From contig JAUZQT010000084.1 of the NCBI GenBank assembly GCA_030950825.1, forward strand, positions 1 to 10,008: DNA of 10,008 nt, given 5' to 3'. This document shows, piece by piece, positions 7,346 to 10,008 of this stretch (positions are counted from its first letter, which is position 1; the number at the start of each line of letters is the position of its first letter). Under the pieces are notes generated by a model. The model was given only the letters and a program-made list of their open reading frames with translations, did not search any database and was not told the origin of the DNA. The translations under genes were made by a program, and so were the position numbers. This DNA comes from Mariprofundaceae bacterium. GTDB taxonomy: Bacteria; Pseudomonadota; Zetaproteobacteria; Mariprofundales; Mariprofundaceae.

Positions 7346-7417
7346 GTAGCGCACCAGCGACATCTATCATGCAGCGGCTTATGATTGGCTCATCCATTCC
7401 CAGCAACGAGGTCACGC

Positions 7418-8341
7418 ATGCGATTTTTAAACCCCAAAACAGACTTTGCTTTTAAACGCATTTTTGGTTCTGCTGAAAGCACGGATATTTTATTGAGCTT
7501 TCTCAACGCGATTTTACGCTTGGAATCCCCGTACCGTATAGCTGAAGTGGAAATTATGGATCCCTATTTGGCTCCGAAAATCAAGGGTATGAAAGATACC
7601 TATCTGGATGTTCGCGTCCGCGATGAACAGGGAAAATCCTACATCATCGAAATGCAGGTGCTCAACGTCGAAGGCTTTGAAAAGCGCGTGTTATACAATG
7701 CATGTAAAAGCTACGCGGGGCAACTCGCCGAGGGTGAACATTACCAACTGTTGACCGAGGTAATTGCTATTACGATTACCGATTTCGTGATGTTCAAAGA
7801 GCTACCTGAGATCATCAACAGCTTTAAATTACGGGCTGAAAATGGACACGTCTACCACGATGATTTGGAACTTGTTTTTGCCGAGCTTCCCAAGTTTAAG
7901 CAAGCAGAAGATGAGCTTGATACCTTGCTGGATAAATGGTTTTACTTCCTCAAATGCGCGGGTGATTTGCGAGCTATCCCTAAAGCCTTGAAGAGTGAAG
8001 ATGCGATCAACCACGCTTTTTCTATTGCCAACAAAGCGGGGCTAAGCCCTGAAGAGTTGGATGACCAAGAACGTCGTGAAATATTCATTCAAGACCAACG
8101 CGGTGCATTACAACTTGCACAACGAGTAGGTAAAGAAGAAGGACTTAAGGAAGGCATAGAGCAAGGTAAAGAAGAAGGACTTAAGGAAGGCATAGAGCAA
8201 GGTAAGGAACAAGGTCTTTTTTTAGCCTCCCAACGCATTGCTGTAAGCTTGCTTGATTTGTTAGATGACGAAACCATCGCGCAAAGAACAGGGTTAAGCC
8301 TTGAAGACGTGCGCGCACTGCGCCAGAAGCAAACTGCGTAA
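7418..8341 (+). CDS. Rpn-family recombination-promoting nuclease (PD-(D/E)XK putative transposase)
   Basis: 307 residues from the ATG at 7418, which has GAGGT at 7408-7412, five bases upstream. A longer TTG start at 7385 lacks a ribosome binding site and only adds non-conserved residues. The N-terminus has the family signature PKTDFAFKRIFG (residues 6-17). The nuclease core follows as Asp64 in DTYLDVRVRD and Glu78-x-Gln80 in IIEMQV, so the usual Lys of PD-(D/E)XK is a Gln, as is normal for Rpn proteins. The C-terminal part is charged and helical, with GKEEGLKEGIEQ repeated twice near residues 238-261, then a short helical tail with SLEDVRALR. E. coli Rpn proteins are DNA endonucleases that promote RecA-independent recombination; the label transposase is historical. 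Nothing nearby looks co-transcribed. Flanking 19-bp repeats suggest that the gene arrived as a small module. The gene appears intact. Confidence 0.92.
   Translation: MRFLNPKTDFAFKRIFGSAESTDILLSFLNAILRLESPYRIAEVEIMDPYLAPKIKGMKDTYLDVRVRDEQGKSYIIEMQVLNVEGFEKRVLYNACKSYAGQLAEGEHYQLLTEVIAITITDFVMFKELPEIINSFKLRAENGHVYHDDLELVFAELPKFKQAEDELDTLLDKWFYFLKCAGDLRAIPKALKSEDAINHAFSIANKAGLSPEELDDQERREIFIQDQRGALQLAQRVGKEEGLKEGIEQGKEEGLKEGIEQGKEQGLFLASQRIAVSLLDLLDDETIAQRTGLSLEDVRALRQKQTA
8129..8200 (+). repeat. Perfect 36-bp tandem duplication within the Rpn gene
   Basis: Positions 8129-8164 and 8165-8200 are identical, encoding GKEEGLKEGIEQ twice, and a degenerate third unit starts at 8201 (GKEQGL). The length is a multiple of three, so gain or loss of units keeps the frame. 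Similar KEEG-type repeats are common in the C-terminal part of Rpn proteins. Perfect identity implies a recent slippage or duplication event. Confidence 0.9.
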
Positions 8342-8404
8342 TCATTAACATGGTAGTGTGATCCGCACAATAAACCCGTACGATTTGGAGCATTTGATGC
8401 GTTG

Positions 8405-8492
8405 CGAATTACAGCGACGAATTACGGCGACAGTTTACTAAATACACTTATTATGAAATTACGGCGACAGTTTACTAAATACACTTATTATG
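8405..8492 (+). repeat. Tandem 37-bp repeats carrying the attacggcgacag motif
   Basis: Two units with a 37-base period lie at 8420-8455 and 8457-8492 and are identical over 36 bases (aattacggcgacagttta through acacttattatg). A diverged partial copy of the motif (gaattacagcgac) precedes them at 8406-8418. The 19-bp version tatgaaattacggcgacag spans the junction at 8452-8470 and recurs at 7295-7313, left of the Rpn gene. This is the main content of the gene-free stretch 8342-8548. Confidence 0.85.
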
Positions 8493-8656
8493 GGGTATTA
8501 ATCCATGGCTAACCTATCTTACCTTGTTAAACTTATATACTAGACCCCTAACCTGAATAAGGAGTAAGCATCAAAGCAAGGAGTTAAACGTCAGGATTTC
8601 TATTTTTCAAGCGTTTAATATCGAAGCGGTGAGGCAATAATGAGCGGCGTTGATCA

Positions 8657-9481
8657 TCATTGGTGCAGCGTGGGAGCTAGGCGAACAGCTATTTTGAAGA
8701 GTTTTAAGATGATCGTAGATGCGGATGCCTTAGCCATTCCAGTTCCTCTCAATGTTTCGGAACGCAACGAATGAATCAGTGTATAAGCAGCACAGCTAAT
8801 CATCAGTCGCATGCAGTTGGCTAGAAAGGTGGAATTTGAAGTACGATCACAAGCAAGGTCGCGTTTTAACTCCTTGAGATACCGCTCGTCGTTACCACGG
8901 TCGCAGTACAATTTCTTGTAAGCTGTCTCGGGGCTGAGATCCATGATTGAGGTAACAATGAAACGCGGATTGATACCTGCATCCATCACCTCTGCCTTGA
9001 GAATCGTGCGGAAAGCTTGCGCCGTAAGCCTGCTGCATATTCATATTCCTCAAAAAGACGTGTGCTTTTGGCGGGTGCCTTATTTTTCTTTAGCAGCGAA
9101 CTGCGATAGGCATGCAATACCTTGGCTTCGTCGAGCACAGGGTTGGCCATTGCCGCCAGCTTTTTATTGGAGGGCAAACCAAAGATAAAGTCCATGTGCT
9201 TGTCATCCATACACAACTGCATCAACTCAGGATTGGAGAAATGCCCATCACCACGAAGAATGATATGCGTGTGCGGCCATGCCTGACGGATATGTTTAAG
9301 AATACGTTTCATGATCAGCAAAAGCCTTCGTTAGACGTTGTGTCAGACCAATTTGGCGATCAACACCTGTAATCAATAAAGCACCGAAATCAGATGACAT
9401 GGCACCGCCATCAAACTGGGCGCGAATGCTCATGCTGGCGATTGTAGAAAAACGAAGCTGTTCTGTTGTAGTCTTTGCCAT
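8657..9481 (-). pseudogene. IS1380-family transposase, broken by deletion and frameshift
   Basis: Three fragments in order resemble one IS1380-type DDE transposase. The N-terminal part (9481 to about 9310) reads MAKTTTEQLRFSTIASMSIR... and includes the FDGGAMSSDFGALLI signature and LTKAFADH. The middle part (frame ending near 9020) includes RQAWPHTHIILRGDGHFS, with a catalytic Asp, and MDFIFGLPSNKK. The C-terminal part (about 9030-8657) includes KLYCDRGNDERYLKELKRD followed by LACDRTSNSTFLAN, the region of the catalytic Glu. Between the first two parts roughly 150 residues, including the first catalytic Asp, are missing, and the frame shifts. A second frameshift near 9015-9035 separates RRK from AFRTILKAEVMDAG. 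About 275 codons remain of an expected ~440. The start has GAGG six bases upstream. Confidence 0.88.
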
Positions 9482-9561
9482 GGTGAACCTCGGGAGTTTG
9501 CTTCTTACGGAGCTTTGGTTTCGGAACCAATATTATATCAATGAGTTACGCGAGGTTCACC
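9482..9561 (-). promoter_or_regulatory. Inverted repeat that can mask the transposase ribosome binding site
   Basis: ggtgaacctcg (9482-9492) and cgaggttcacc (9551-9561) are perfect 11-base reverse complements. On the minus strand the start-proximal arm contains the GAGG Shine-Dalgarno sequence and ends right at the ATG. A nested hairpin, ttggtt/aaccaa (9515-9520 / 9525-9530), lies between the arms. RNA begun outside the IS would contain both arms and could fold so as to hide the ribosome binding site; RNA begun at the internal promoter would lack the distal arm. Confidence 0.6.
9532..9540 (-). promoter_or_regulatory. Extended -10 promoter of the IS transposase
   Basis: The minus strand reads TGATATAAT, a perfect extended -10 element (TGnTATAAT), which does not need a good -35 box; none is obvious. 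Transcription would start near 9525, about 45 bases before the transposase ATG. Confidence 0.5.
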
Positions 9562-9705
9562 TGTTTTTGTGAATTATTCAGGCTAAATAGTAAAGTGTAT
9601 TGTAACCGAAAGTATCACCAGATGACCATGAGTCGATTTTTTTGAAAATGGGCAAATACATACAAGATCGTGGGTAGTCCACAGCATGGAGTGGATTGCA
9701 TATCA

Positions 9706-10008
9706 CTATTTGGATAAGTTGAAATCTAAAGCTATCTCCTGAATTTGCTCTAGTGCAGTTTGCAAATCTTCAATAATTTCTTGTGCCAGAACATCTGGAT
9801 CAGGAAGATTTTCAGAATCTTCCAATGACTGGTCTTTAAGCCAAAAAATATCGAGGCTGGCTTTATCGCGTGCAATGAGTGCTTCATAGTCATAACAACG
9901 CCAGGCACCTTCAGGATTCTCTTTACTCCAGGTCGCAGTTCTTGAAGGCGCGGTGTAACACGCAACAAATTCATCCAGATCACTGCGACTAAGCGGGCTG
10001 GTTTTGAG
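9706..10008 (-). CDS. hsdM: Type I restriction-modification methylase subunit HsdM, C-terminal 100 residues
   Basis: An open frame enters from the right edge and ends at a TAG (9708-9706), giving 100 residues. It contains YDYEALIARDKASLDIFW and LKDQSLEDSENLPDPDVLAQ, then EIIEDLQTALEQIQEIALDF. This is the conserved C-terminal tail of HsdM-type N6-adenine methylases (arDKxsLDifWlkd.Sled.dnLPdPdvlA). The catalytic motifs lie outside the window. HsdM works with HsdS, which selects the target, and HsdR, which cleaves. Here the next 120 bases downstream hold no gene and then the defective IS begins, so the hsdS partner often found downstream is absent on this side. The 120-base gap contains only a weak five-base stem (tccac/gtgga, 9678-9695). 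Confidence 0.88.
   Translation of the reverse strand, partial: LKTSPLSRSDLDEFVACYTAPSRTATWSKENPEGAWRCYDYEALIARDKASLDIFWLKDQSLEDSENLPDPDVLAQEIIEDLQTALEQIQEIALDFNLSK

Larger units (their letters stand above)
8549..9585 (-). mobile_element. Defective IS1380-family insertion sequence
   Basis: The ends are marked by taacctgaataa (8549-8560) and ttattcaggcta (9574-9585), inverted repeats matching at 11 of 12 positions, with the transposase remnant reading leftward between them. At about 1.04 kb it is much shorter than the roughly 1.6-1.7 kb usual for this family, in line with the central deletion seen in the transposase. The left end matches only over these 12 bases, whereas the right end extends further in the form shared with the miniature element at 6778-6946. 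I see no clear target-site duplication. It cannot supply its own transposase. Confidence 0.75.

Noticed and set aside
7385..7417. TTG start giving 11 extra residues on the Rpn protein
   Set aside because: No ribosome binding site precedes it, while the ATG at 7418 has GAGGT at ideal distance and begins at the conserved family N-terminus.
8405..8492. Short CRISPR array
   Set aside because: The repeats are contiguous 37-bp tandem units with no unique spacers and no cas genes nearby.
8584..8618. Possible IS terminator (ttaaacg / cgtttaa)
   Set aside because: It is only a 7-bp AT-rich stem with a 21-base loop and no T-run at the right place.
8541..9590. Target-site duplication around the IS1380 remnant
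   Set aside because: Flanks (tagacccc and aatagtaa) do not give a convincing matching 4-5 bp pair, so none is claimed.
9750..9983. 77-codon minus-strand open frame at the right edge
   Set aside because: It is out of frame with the hsdM reading, which gives a strongly recognisable HsdM tail through the same bases.

Overview
The window looks like a proteobacterial chromosome, most simply a gammaproteobacterium or close relative. The best evidence is a full-length single-chain PurL of 1297 residues, the large form typical of beta- and gammaproteobacteria. Base composition is moderate (about 45% GC by eye), and intergenic DNA is AT-rich and crowded with small repeats. I cannot name the genus.

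Layout, left to right. Positions 1-776 (minus) hold the first 258 codons of an unrecognised, largely helical protein that runs off the left edge. Positions 927-4820 (minus) hold intact purL, the one certain housekeeping gene. Positions 5011-5670 (plus) encode an unrecognised single-pass membrane protein, divergent from purL. Positions 5867-6736 (minus) encode a protein with a TPR-like N-terminus and a long Lys/Ala/Glu coiled coil built on a 16-residue repeat. Positions 6737-7417 have no gene: two miniature elements lie 5 bp apart (6778-6946 with IS1380-like ends, and 6952-7111, a near-perfectly symmetric palindromic element), followed by an AT-rich stretch with a possible promoter. Positions 7418-8341 (plus) encode an Rpn-family PD-(D/E)XK nuclease, flanked by copies of a 19-bp repeat. 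Positions 8549-9585 are a defective IS1380-family insertion sequence with a broken transposase. Positions 9706-10008 (minus) are the C-terminal end of a type I restriction-modification methylase (HsdM) that runs off the right edge.

The left half is ordinary chromosome. From about 5700 rightward the window becomes accessory DNA: repeats, nuclease, decayed IS and restriction-modification. The most interesting structure is non-coding. The palindromic element at 6952-7111 has a collapsed 39-bp relative sitting exactly on the purL stop codon (889-927), and a hairpin of similar design lies at 5725-5812. The defective IS keeps an 11-bp inverted repeat that would hide the transposase ribosome binding site only in transcripts entering from outside, for example from hsdM. 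No complete new defence system is visible; hsdM and the Rpn nuclease suggest that the right edge borders a defence or mobile region.
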